From Allolobophora icterica (taxonomy: Eukaryota; Annelida; Clitellata; Crassiclitellata; Lumbricidae): a stretch of 64,000 bases of DNA. Shown in pieces: positions 1 to 33,767 of the stretch (the first letter of the stretch is position 1; each line of letters opens with the position of its first letter). Both the position numbers and the translations under genes were made by a program. The notes beneath the pieces are model-generated. The model was not told the origin of the DNA, did not search any database, and saw only the letters and a list, made by a program, of their open reading frames with translations. Location: NCBI GenBank assembly GCA_963556255.1, contig OY744615.1, forward strand, positions 12,731,096-12,795,095, given 5' to 3'.

Positions 1-32
1 GAGTTACGATTCCAGTTACCAGAGGGTCCAGA

Positions 33-303
33 CATGGGCGACCGCAGGAATTTTTCTGGGAGGCAAAATTTTTTGGGGGGAAGGGAAAAATGTCTATGGG
101 GGAGTAAAATGACTTTTTGTATGACAACTTTAAAAAATATAAACAGGGCCTAATGGTCAAGGACTTTACCTAAATAATTAATTTTTTGCATTGAAAATTA
201 TGTTGGGACTGTTGTAATAATCATAATATTCAAAAGATTTTATTTTTGTTAAAATATTTGCGAATCCATGGGCAAATGCTACTCCTCCCCCGGGGCGCCC
301 ATG
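33..303. mobile_element. hAT-like MITE, CATGGGCG family, copy 1
   Basis: Non-coding 271-bp element with inverted ends CATGGGCGACC and GGGCGCCCATG. It is flanked by near-identical 8-bp direct repeats, GGTCCAGA (25-32) and TGTCCAGA (304-311). A second copy sits at 40787-41048 with a perfect 8-bp duplication. An 8-bp duplication fits the hAT superfamily, but no transposase is present, so the superfamily is inferred. Confidence 0.75.
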
Positions 304-311
304 TGTCCAGA

Positions 312-720
312 TCAAGAGATCGTTTAGGGCGAGAAGAATTGGATCGGTTGAGTCATGGTAGGAGTTCTTGAAAACGTACGTGAGGCCTGTTTTAATTGGA
401 AACCCCGGTGGTGATAGATAGAGGAGCCTGAGGAAGAGGAGGAGGAGGAGGAGGAGGAGGAGGAGGAGGAGGAGGAGGAGGAGGAGGAGGAGGAGGAGGA
501 GGAGATAGAATGGGTTGCAATGATGACAAAGGAACTGAGAATCTGCAAAATTCAGAGGGGAGATCGTTCCAGAGCAGTGGTGCTGTGTTACTTGAGAACT
601 TGAGATGAGTATAGTGACCTGGATCGAGAAAGACAGATGGGTGGATAACCGGGTGTAGCGGCGTGTCATACGTAGGCCTACATGGGGCTATCCGCGTTTC
701 CGTTTTTAGCTGAGCCAATG
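312..720 (-). mobile_element. Decayed LINE 3' coding fragment with an internal GGA microsatellite
   Basis: The minus strand encodes a degraded C-terminus of a CR1/L2-like reverse-transcriptase ORF. The recognisable core is LLWNDLPSEF, the conserved LWN.LP motif of these LINE C-termini, followed in another frame by a FKNSYHDS-type end. A (GGA)n tract at about 436-504 has expanded inside the fragment. Frames are broken, so it is a fossil. The call rests on motif recognition only. Confidence 0.6.
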
Positions 721-870
721 ATCGCAAGATCCGCTTTTGACCACGTTGATGGGCCTAGCAAAGCCTTCAAGGCCTCCCTGCCAGCATGCCCACATGGGGC
801 CAATAGGCCTAGAGGGCAGAGAACCTTGAAGAGTGTGGCATCCGTTTAACGGGAAACGGTGGTCCATAGT

Positions 871-2422
871 TGAGTCATTTTCCGGTAAATGCATAAATTG
901 ACAATTCAGCTGTCCCCGGTCATTTCTAAGAAAACAATGCCTAGTCTGATCATGCTAAGTGATTAGATTAAAAAGTTATTGATCAGTCAACAATTTAAGA
1001 CCTTTGAAAGTAATTCAGAGCAATAAAATAATTTATTAAAATTTATTTGAATTTAAAATGTTCCACTCCGTTACCGTCCCTAGGCTATAGTACATATTGC
1101 TTTCGTCTACAATTTCAAAATGATTTGCATTAAACCAAAAATGTGACTGTTTCTTTTATAATAGACATAATTGCATATTTCTAAATACAACTTAGAAACT
1201 TACAACTTCAGTATAATTGTTTTAATATATTTTAACTTGTCCCCGGAAAATTATGTCCGCTCCGTTAACATGTGAAAATTATCTCGTATCTCACAACCCT
1301 TTCAGTTCTTTGGTCCCACAACTTAACACATCTCTTCTGTGAAGATCTATGTAAGTAAGTATGTCTTAATACAGGATCTGAATGCTAAGACAAATTTCTT
1401 ACAAATTTTCATTTATTACGTAGGCTACCTCATGTGTTTTTTCATAATACATCCACTTCGTTACTGCATTTTTGCAATGATTATGAATAAATTTAATTAA
1501 ATAATATTTTTAATATAACATTTATAAGGTATATAATGAGTGTACCGACGATTAATGTGGACGCATGAGAGATAATATGATATTTACCGTGCTGATACAC
1601 AATTTGTCCACTCCGTTAACTGTCCACTCCGTTACCATAAATGTTACCCTTGAGGTACTAAAATTTATTCCACTGTCAGGATAAGTCGTCTACTTAAATT
1701 ATCATTTCTAATACAACTTAATAAAAATATATAACAATATATGACATTTTAAATAAATTTTCGCTTCGGCAGACTGTTTTTTTTAAGTTCACTTTTCACA
1801 TTCTGTGCTCAATTCTCGACAAATGGTAACGGAGCGGAACTTTTTATGGTAATTTTTTATGTAATTTTGATGTTATGAGCAGATTTTTAAGACAACATCA
1901 TAAATATTTTAATGTTTTTTTGTTCATTTGATCACTGGTAATGATTGGCTGAAGTGATTTTTATTTTGTTATTTGGCCAAAAAAATACAGTCAACTTTAC
2001 GTTGATTAGATACCCTACTTTTCTTTCGGTAACGGAGTGGAACTTCTTAACAAAATTTAAAATGTGATGGAATTAAATAATCATTTGTATTGTAATTTCT
2101 TTTATATTTCTTTTATAAACATTAATACTAAAAACATATTGGCATGTCAAACTACGCAGCAGGAAGCTGTCTACTATATATAAATAGCTCATATGTGTTT
2201 TGGTAACGGAGTAACGGAGTGGACAAACATTTTCGTAGGGCTATTTTCTTTCTGTTAAAAACTTAATAATTTTACATATCAGTGCAAAACCAAATATATA
2301 TTAGTGAAATAGAAATATTAAAGATTTGCTCCAAACAAAAATCAATGTAATTTGCCCCCCCCCCCCAATTTTTTTTTGCTTCTTCAATTAGTGAATGTGA
2401 CATATTACCGGAAAATGACTCA
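871..2422. mobile_element. Non-autonomous TIR element, TGRGTCATTWTCCG family, copy 1
   Basis: AT-rich, 1552 bp, no credible ORF. The ends are perfect inverted repeats: TGAGTCATTTTCCGGTAA at 871-888 and its complement at 2405-2422. Inside, the motif CCACTCCGTTACC (with variants) occurs at 1063, 1255, 1453, 1608 and 1624 in one orientation, and as the complement at 1824, 2028 and 2202-2222 (two overlapping copies). Orientation flips close to the midpoint (about 1647). The same terminus starts the element at 16881-18271. A 2-bp GT direct repeat flanks it, which is weak evidence for a target duplication. Confidence 0.72.
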
Positions 2423-2554
2423 GTTTCTAATCTGATAAATTCATTGAAAATTAGCAAGGTTTGGTAAGCTGGCGCAACAGAAAAACGAGCATGCACTTAC
2501 TTGCTTACTTGGATTTGAAATCATGCTTTGTAATTTTATATCATATCGTAGGCC

Positions 2555-2640
2555 CTAGCTCTCACTTTGAGGTTTTCCACTCAAAACTAAAGTCTCACCT
2601 CTTTAAGAATTCGTAGAATTTCCTACGCTGACTTATCGCC
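2555..2640 (+). mobile_element. Short LINE C-terminal remnant
   Basis: The stretch 2566-2619 reads FEVFHSKLKSHLFKNS and then a stop, the usual C-terminal tail of CR1/L2-like LINE ORF2 proteins. Nothing recognisable remains on either side. A comparable remnant lies at 41200-41350. Confidence 0.5.
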
Positions 2641-2759
2641 TTTCAATCTTTCTCGACCTAAACGAAACAACCTTTGCAGCTCCTCTCTCAGGTCTCTCTG
2701 GAAATCGGGCTTGGATATCTCGGTACAACTCATCTGGCTCGACGATGAATTAGCCTACA

Positions 2760-2944
2760 AGTGGGTATGTAGAAATTCGGAGTTTAGAATTGCGATTGCG
2801 ATCTTCGGTATAGATGTAAAAACGTGGCCATAATGAAATGCCATGTTTTGCGCATGCGCATTGGATTTCGCGCATAAATGGCGATTATTGTTTTATATTT
2901 TCAATAATATTTGTCAGTGTTTGTAGAATTACCGTAAAGCAGAG
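2760..2944 (+). promoter_or_regulatory. Probable SMC1A promoter with NRF1-like and YY1-like sites
   Basis: This is the 185 bp upstream of the SMC1A start codon. It holds the palindrome TGCGCATGCGCA at 2849-2860, a perfect NRF1 consensus, followed directly by ATTGG (an inverted CCAAT box), and AAATGGCG at 2876-2883, which resembles a YY1 site. There is no TATA box. This layout is typical of TATA-less housekeeping promoters, which suits a cohesin gene. The sites are read from sequence; function is inferred. Confidence 0.55.
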
Positions 2945-26580
<23,636 letters not shown>

Positions 26581-28333
26581 GCATTGCTTTACGTTCGGAA
26601 TATTCGACCCATCGATTATTTTGCTCAGTGATTTGTGTTTTTGGATTGATGGTGATCGTGACTGTTGCAGCGAACTGAGAAAGAACTTAAACCATACTGG
26701 CTATCACTTTTTTACAGTCAATAGGGCATAATTTTTTAGGCTAGTGCAGTCTTGGTTAGTGCCAAACTTTGAACCTGGAGTCGTAGCAGCTCTAGTGGTT
26801 TGTATTTATGGGAACTTTAAAGCCATCCAGTGAAATGTCTTTTATGAAGGCATTTGTAAATAGATGTCTGTTGAATGCATCACTGAAATACTAGGAACCA
26901 TAACTTATAACAGACTCCAGGCTGTAACCATGATTGTTGCTGTGAGCTTTCACTGCTTGTACCAATCTAGTGCCTTATACAGCACTCTAATAGCATCTCT
27001 ACAGCATTTCAAACGGGTTTCATTTTACCATACTATGACCTGGAATGTCCATATTTATGTATAACACTATGCAGTATAGCAAGATTTTGGTGGATGCATA
27101 CGCAGATAAACACATTTGGTATATTATTTTAAAACAGCTTGTAAATAGAACTAGGTATACTACCAAAATCTTAGGTATTCATTTAACAAGTATTTAGCCT
27201 TGGTATTTTAAATAACATAGTTGCAAATTGCACATATGTGATGTAATTTTCCAAAACCAGGCGGAAGTCGGCAAAACCTATTACGAGTAATCTCTCAAAA
27301 TAGCGCTTCATCTTGATTTTTAGCGAAAAGCGTTTTATATCATAATTGCATTGTTTAATATTTGAAAAATATAATTCTGCAGTCTTTATGATTATTTATT
27401 GGTTGTTTTCATACAAATTCGAATAACATTGCAAAGTTGTAAAAGAATCTGATTTCATTTTCGGGTCAATTTCATTGTTTTGCGCGTGGCGGTTATAAAT
27501 AGCGACTGAGAAATACCCATGATGTCATACATCTTCTGAAAGCCTGGAATTCCCTTTAACCGAATGGCCGACTTTCGTGGCTGAATAATTAATTCCTGTG
27601 CCATAAATAGCAAAGAAACTCCGGTCCCCCAAATCTTCTTTCCTGTTGGTTGGTATGACGTGATCATTTAAATGCCGAATGCTAGAGTCCTGATTGGACA
27701 ACACAAGGTCGCGCGCTGCATCTCGGGCTATTTTTATCTGCGTGAGTGCAATGCTAGAGTCCTGATTGGGCAAAACAAGGTCGCGCGCTGCATCTCGGGC
27801 TATTTTGTATCTGCGTGGAGTGGAATGGAAGCTTAGTCAGTTACCAAAAGTTTCTTAATTATTAAATAAAAACAAAAAATAATAACATAATTTAATAATG
27901 TAATATTGGCAGACATGTGTGTTTATAACCTGTGAAAATTTCAGCTTTTAAGCTCAAGCGATACCTATCGTAATCAAGGACTTTATAATAGATTACGTGC
28001 GTTTTTGTTTTTGGCATTTTTCTCTAAATAATTTCTCAGATAGGGCATGGTTTCCAAACCGCATATCTTCGTACCTATCGGTACGGTTAGACCCATGAGA
28101 AAAACCCTTAGCATCTTGGAAAGATCTTGAAAAGATCTACAAATGTATATTAAAACCTAGTTTTTGTAAATTTTTACGAACCGCCTGGTTTTGGGATCCC
28201 GCATCACATATGCTGTCTTGTCTGTTTAGTTTTGCCCTTAGTTTCTCAGTAATGGGACTGTGGTTTGTTAGTTTCAGTGTTTGTTTTTTTGCAAATTAAA
28301 CTTAAAGTCACTAAATAGACTTGAGTCAATAAA
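26581..28333 (+). other. SMC1A: SMC1A 3' untranslated region and candidate poly(A) signal
   Basis: Downstream of the stop I see no further coding exon. The first good AATAAA outside a repeat is at 28328-28333; another follows at about 28424. If used, the 3' UTR would include the 980-bp TIR element at 27233-28212. An earlier non-canonical site before 27233 is equally possible, so the end is uncertain. Confidence 0.4.
27233..28212. mobile_element. 980-bp TIR element just downstream of SMC1A
   Basis: The left end is CATATGTGATG followed by CCAAAACCAGGCGG; the right end is the complement, CCGCCTGGTTTTGG and GCATCACATATG. Inside, an 84-bp block is tandemly duplicated (about 27670-27830), recognisable by GCTAGAGTCCTGATTGG and TCGCGCGCTGCATCTCGGGC. 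No transposase. The CATATG at both ends obscures the target duplication. Confidence 0.78.
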
Positions 28334-29310
28334 AAGAGTTGATGTTTTCTACGTTGTTTGTAATCAATGACTGCAAAGTTTTTTGATTGTTCTAATTCTT
28401 CTTATTTTGGGGGTCTTTTGAAAATAAATTCTCTGATTACTTTACTATAATCTGTTGTTTAATGTTTGTGCATGTATATGAAAAACGATTGTCATCATCA
28501 CTCTGTGATGCCACGTGTGGTGTTGTTGTTTGCAAAAGAGTGATCTCCATTTTTTATCATCTGTCGAATCCAGTGCTTTTGTTGTATTTATTCCAATACT
28601 TAGTTTGTCTTTGTTTTCATTGTCTTCCTTTGTGTGTGTAAAAAAATCCTTTGAATTTTGCATGGCATACCTTGGCTTACTTTACACCTGGTGAGACCAG
28701 TGGTGTCATTACCCTGTTTGTCTTTGCTAGATGTGTTTGTGTAGTTGCTGTTATCTATTTATATAGCACTTTTATTTGGTTGTTTATTAGTGTTTTAGAA
28801 GTGAACAGATACATGCCATACAAACATACCTGAAACGCCTTAGTGCAACACTTGTATTCTTTCTAGTATCAGATTATCAAGTGTATAGTTCATATCCAGC
28901 TGTTTTTTTTTATAAGACTGGCCCAGCATTGTTAAGTTCCATGCACAGAATTTAAGCCATGCATAACCAAACCGCTCGACGGTTGTTAGTTGTACTGTAT
29001 TGGAAGAACTGTACGAACATATGAGCTGGAACTTCAGTTGAATACTAATCATTATAACTCGAACTCGGTCAATACCAGCGAGGGTTCGTGCAAACAGGTA
29101 GACCTTATCGCTGCTAAAGAATCAATGGCCTAAGCGGTAAACAACCATACAAAATGATAATCGGTAGCGAGTGGTACATAATGGACCAAGAAATAAAGTG
29201 GCTATATGGTGGTCCGTACAAAACTGCGGGACGGGATTGACTCCAGTCGTACGCCCAGAACCACCCACATCACTGCCCGAATATCTAAAAAGTACTACTT
29301 TACATATAGG
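28213..29310. other. Intergenic, nothing recognised
   Basis: AT-rich sequence downstream of SMC1A. I see no gene, RNA or complete repeat. The part around 29200-29280 is more GC-rich (TGCGGGACGGGATTGACTCC) and may be an unrecognised repeat. Confidence 0.5.
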
Positions 29311-29497
29311 CAGGAGTCTAAAAAGTGGGGGGTAATAATAATTTACATACACGAAGCAAGGCAGAGACTGCGATCTCTGAAAAGGCACAGTAATAAAATA
29401 TTGATTGGCATCGTTCAACAAGTGGGGGTATGGTACCCCAGTTCAAAGGTGAGGGGTGCGGGACTACGGTTACCTCTCGTACCCCACAAATTACGCC
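29311..29497 (-). mobile_element. GGCGTAA MITE, copy 1
   Basis: On the minus strand it starts GGCGTAATTTGTGGGG and shares CCAATCAATATTTTATTA and CAGAGATCGCAGTCT with the copy at 42147-42310. The second end is degraded: it stops near CTTTTTAGAC without the TTACGCC terminus. Confidence 0.7.
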
Positions 29498-29584
29498 TCT
29501 GCTTATAGGCTGAGAATAATCTCTGAGTTGTGTCGAGTGAAACATCAAATTATACAGTGTACATATTTTTGGTGGGTTATTGTT

Positions 29585-29880
29585 GCTCGATAATGTAGTG
29601 GTTCGGGGGTTCAAATCCCCGCCAGGGCAGAAGTTTGGTTCGACATTTCTGCACCGTGCGCCCCCTAGCAAACTCAGCTATAATGAGTACACTGACCGTC
29701 ACTGGTGGGAAGATGAGGCGGCGAGGGAGAGGACTGGCCACTCGCCTCATATGACGAGGCTAAGAAACTGAGGTCGCTTACACCTAATACATATGGCTGG
29801 CTTTAAGGGGCTGCTTTTCTTCTATTGTTGCCTCACTGAATCTGGGCTAAAACACTTAAAACGAAACATTGTTTAAGGAG
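29585..29880 (+). mobile_element. tRNA-derived SINE-A, best copy
   Basis: The head has a B-box-like GGGTTCAAATCCCCGCC. The body carries AGTTTGGTTCGACATTTCTG, TGCGCCCCCTAGCAAACTC, GCTATAATGAGTACACTGAC, GGGAGAGGACTGGCCACTCG and GAGGCTAAGAAACTGAGGTC. Other copies: 11936-12205, and one split by insertions at 42455-43700. Confidence 0.8.
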
Positions 29881-29899
29881 CAAAAGTCACCTAAATTTC

Positions 29900-30550
29900 A
29901 TAATTCAACGACCTTGTATTAAGACAGATGCCCATATTAAACTCACATCAGTGGCAAACGCGACCTTCATAGCCAGAGGGTTCGTTACCTGGGTGAAAAT
30001 TGATGGGTCTAGGGCAGCGAGCGCCGAAAGCAAGTCCCCTAACGAGTTCGGGTATGTCGTAAAATCCCCGGCTGGGTCCGTAGCAGAGCTCAGGAACAGG
30101 CGTAGCGACCGCCCTCTGTACCTTCTGACCGGAGGGGGCCCGCAAGGAAGGGGGCCCATAAAAGTGGCAAAAAATAACCGTGAACAGCGTAAAGTCATTA
30201 TGATACTGTTTTGATACATCACATAATGCTATTAGCTACTTCATCAGTTGTCTGTTGGCTACTTCAGTTGTCTGTCGGTCATTTCGAATTGTATATTACC
30301 GCATTCCAGTTTCCACGTTGTAAGGGCCCCCGGCCTCGGACGTATGTTCGGAGGGGGCCACGTTTTTTGTTGCTACGGCTCTGCTCAGGAAACCAACGCA
30401 TTCTGAAGCAGTTGGTGTGAAATTGAACACTGGGCAAGTTATATGCTTGTGTAACTTTGTGTAGCCAACTGAGGGTCTGAGACAGAGGGCAACGAATGTA
30501 ATCCCTTTAACGGATAAGCGCTCTGGATGATCGGTTTAATCGTACAATGT
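29900..30550. other. GC-richer intergenic segment, unresolved
   Basis: It contains two related blocks, AGGGGGCCC at about 30133-30160 and GGGCCCCCGGCCTCGG at about 30328, which may be the ends of a degraded element. Short open frames exist on both strands but overlap each other and match nothing I know, so I do not call a gene. Confidence 0.35.
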
Positions 30551-30551
30551 C

Positions 30552-30636
30552 ATGCAGTCCTAAACTCCAAATTTCTAAAGTGCTACTCGGAAGCAAAGCA
30601 CAGGACACTATAGCTTATTCACGAGCGCGGCGTCAC
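30552..30636 (+). repeat. Dispersed AAACTCCAAATTTCTAA repeat, copy 1
   Basis: Shares TAAACTCCAAATTTCTAA, a variable middle and AGCTTATTCACGAGC with 43963-44040 and, inverted, 59808-59895. It ends at the pyrimidine satellite. Origin unknown; possibly part of a SINE or LINE 3' region. Confidence 0.65.
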
Positions 30637-33585
30637 TTACCGTTCTTCTTTGCCTTCTTCTTTGTTTTTCTCTTTGCCTTCATCGTTGACATTTACTTAC
30701 CTTCTTTGCCTTCTTGGACTTCTTCTTGGCCTTCTAATTTGCCATTCTGTTTGCCTTCCTTTTCCCCTTATCTTTGCCTTCTCCTTTGCCTTTTTACTTA
30801 CCTCCTGTGCCTTCTCCTCTGCTGTTTATTTACTTTCTTCTTTGTCTTTCTCTTTGCCTTCTGCTTTGCCTTCCTCTTTGCCTTTTACTGTACCGTCATC
30901 TTTGCTTTCGACTTTGCCTTCTTTATTGCTTTTTAGTTATCTTCTTTGATTTCTTCTTTTACTTCTTCTTTGCCTTTTTCTTTTCCTTCTTTGTCTTTTT
31001 ACCTACCTTTTTCTTTTCCTATTCTTTGCCTTTCTCTTTGACTTCTACTTTGACTTCTTTTCCTTCTTTGTTGCCTTCTTCTTTGCCGTTTTACTTACCT
31101 TCATTGTCTTTTTCTTTCTTCTTCTTTGCCTTTATGTTTGCCTTCTTGTCTTCTTGTTTGCCTTCTTCGCCGCCTTTTTACTTACCTTCGTATTTGTCTT
31201 CGTGTTTGCCTTCTTCTTTATCTTTTACTTACCTTCTTCTTTGCTTTCGTCTTGGCCTTTCTCTGTGACTTCGTATTTGCCTTTCTCCTTTGCCTTTTAC
31301 ATACCTTATTTTTACCTTCTTCTTTGCCTTCTTCTTTGTCTTGCTCTGTGCCATCTTTCTTGCTATCTTCTTTCCCTTCTTCGCCAACTGTTTACATAGC
31401 TTCCTCTTTGCCTTCATCTGTGCCTTTTTCGTTGCCTTAAGCCTTGACTTTCTCCTTACCTTCTTCTTTATCATCTTCTTAACCTTCTTCAATGCCTTTC
31501 TCTTTAACTTCTTCTTTACCTTTCTCATTGCCTTGCTCATTGCCTTTTACTTTTCTTCTTTGCCTTTCTCTTTACCTTCTACCTTGACTTTCTCCTTATT
31601 TTCTTGTTTATCTTCTTCTTTGGGTACTTCTTGTCTTTCTCTTTGCCCCCTTTCTTGCTTTCTTCTTTGCCATCTACGCCGTATTTTTTACTTACCTTCC
31701 TCTTTGCCTCCTTTTTTACGTTTTTACTCACCTTCTTCTTTGTCTTATTCTATTTCTCTTTGACTTCTTCTTTGCCTTTCTGTTTGCCTTGTTCTTTGCC
31801 TTTTAACTTACCGTCTTCTTTACCTTTGCTTTCTTATTTGTCTTGCTCTTTGCCTTCTTTCTTGCCTTCTTCATTGCCTTCTTCGCCGTCTGTTTACTTA
31901 CCTTCCTCTTTGCCTTCATCTTTCTCTTTCTCTTTGCCTTCTACCTTGACTTTCTCCTTATCTTCTTTATCTTCTTATATGACTACTTCTTTGGCTTTCT
32001 CTTTGCCTACTTCGGTGCTTTCTTCTTTGCCTTTTTACTCACCTTCGCCTTGCCTCGTTCTGTACTTTCTTCTTTGCTTTCTTCTTTGCATTCTTCTTTG
32101 CCTTTTACTTACCTTCTTCTCTGCCTTTCTGTTTGACTTCTCTTGGTCTTCTTTGCCTTCTTTTCCTAGATCTATGCCTTTTTTACTGACCTTTCTTCTT
32201 TCCTTTTTCCTTTGCCTATACCGTTGCCTTCACCTTTCTTTGACTTCTTCTTTACCTTCTTTTCCCCTTCTTCTTTATCGTTTAACTTACCTTCTTTGCT
32301 TTCTTCTTTTCCTCCTTCTTTGTTTTTTCTTTTTTGCCTTCTTCTTTCCTGTTACTTACCTTTTTCTATGTCTTTTTCTTTGACTTATTCTTGCCCTTCT
32401 TCTTGGCCTTCTTCTGTTCCTTCTTCTTTGTCTTTTTACTTACTTTTCTTTTTCGCCTTTTTCTTTCCCTTTATCTTCCCTTTCTACTTTCTGTGACTTC
32501 TTCTTTGCCTTCTTTTTGCCGTCTTCTTTGCCGTTTTACTTACCTTCTTTGCTTTTTTCTCTGCTTTCTTCTTCGTCTTTTTTCTTTGCCTTCTTCTTTA
32601 CCTTGTTTTTCCCTACCTTCTTTTTCTTTGCCTTTTTCTTTGACTTGTTCTTGGCTTTTTTGCCTTCTTCTGTTCCTTCTTCTTTGCCTTTATCTATGCC
32701 TTATACTCTTTAACTTCTTCTTTTCCTTCTTTTATGCCTCCTTTTTAACCGTTTTACTTACCTTCTGCTATGCCTTTCTCTTTGACTTCTTCTTGGCCTT
32801 CCTCTTTGCCTTCTTTTCCTACTTCTATGCCTTTTTACTCACCCTTCTCCTTTCCATTTGCCTATACCGTTGCCTTCAACTTTCTTTTACTTTTTCTTTG
32901 TCTTTTTCTTTGTCTTTCTTCTTTACCTTTATCTTTCCATTCAACTTTCTTCGACTTTTTCTTTGCCTTCTCTTTTGATTTCTTCTTTGTCGTTTTACTT
33001 GCCTTCTTTGCTTTTTTCTTAGACTTCTTTTTTATCTTTCTTCTTTGCCTACTTTAATGCGTTTTACTTACCTTCTTCTCTGCCTTTCTCTTTGACTTCT
33101 TCTTGACCTTCTTGTCTGCCTTCTTATGCTCCTACTTCTTTGCATTTATCTTTGCCTCACTTTCTTTGACTTCTCTTTGCCTTCTTGTTTGCCTTCTTCT
33201 TAGCCGTTTTACTTACCTTCTGTTTCTCTTCTTTGCCTTCTTCCTTGTCTTTCTTCTTTGCATGCTTCTCTGCCTTTTACTTACCTCGTTTTTTGCCTTT
33301 CGCTTTGACTTCTTCTTGGCCTTCTTCTTTGCATTCTTATGTTCTACCTTTTTGCTTAACTTTCTTTTTTGCCTTTTTCTTTGCCTTTTTCTTTGCCTTA
33401 TACTCTTTGACTTCTTCTTTTCCTTTTTTTGTCTTCTTTTTTTGCCGTTTTACTTACCTTCGTTGCTTTCTTCTTTGCCTTCTTCGTCTTTCTTCTTTGC
33501 CTTCTTCAATGCCTTTTACATACCTTTTTCTTCGTCTTTCTTTTTGACTTCCTCTTGGCCTTCTTCAGTTCCTTCTTCTTGCCAG
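30637..33585 (+). repeat. Three-kilobase pyrimidine-rich degenerate satellite
   Basis: About 2.95 kb built from CTTCTTTGCCTT-like units. About two dozen times, at irregular 40-200 base spacing, the unit TTTTACTTACCTTC appears (exact or one change). The complement of that unit, GAAGGTAAGTAAAA, is a perfect metazoan 5' splice-site consensus. Long open frames on the plus strand (Phe/Leu/Ser) and Lys-rich frames on the minus strand follow from the base composition and are not taken as genes. Confidence 0.9.
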
Positions 33586-33767
33586 GTGGGGTCCGAGGTT
33601 CCAGCCTTGGGGGACTCCATAACTAATGTACCCGATCTCCGATAACGCTCCATAACACAATCATGACTCTTTTTGTACGGTTCTCAAAGTAACTATAGAA
33701 CCACTGTAATAAAGGCCAGTTTAGAATGCGCACAGCAATACAGGGCTATGGTGCAGACAGGTCTATA

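Noticed and set aside
29905..30222. Overlapping open frames on both strands in a GC-richer segment
   Set aside because: Three frames overlap with no family match. The base composition alone explains the lack of stops.
30547..33645. Long Phe/Leu/Ser-rich open frames (up to 259 codons) on the plus strand and Lys-rich ones on the minus strand
   Set aside because: They come from a CTT-rich satellite that lacks stops by composition. Several frames are open at once and no domain, start context or splice partner is seen.
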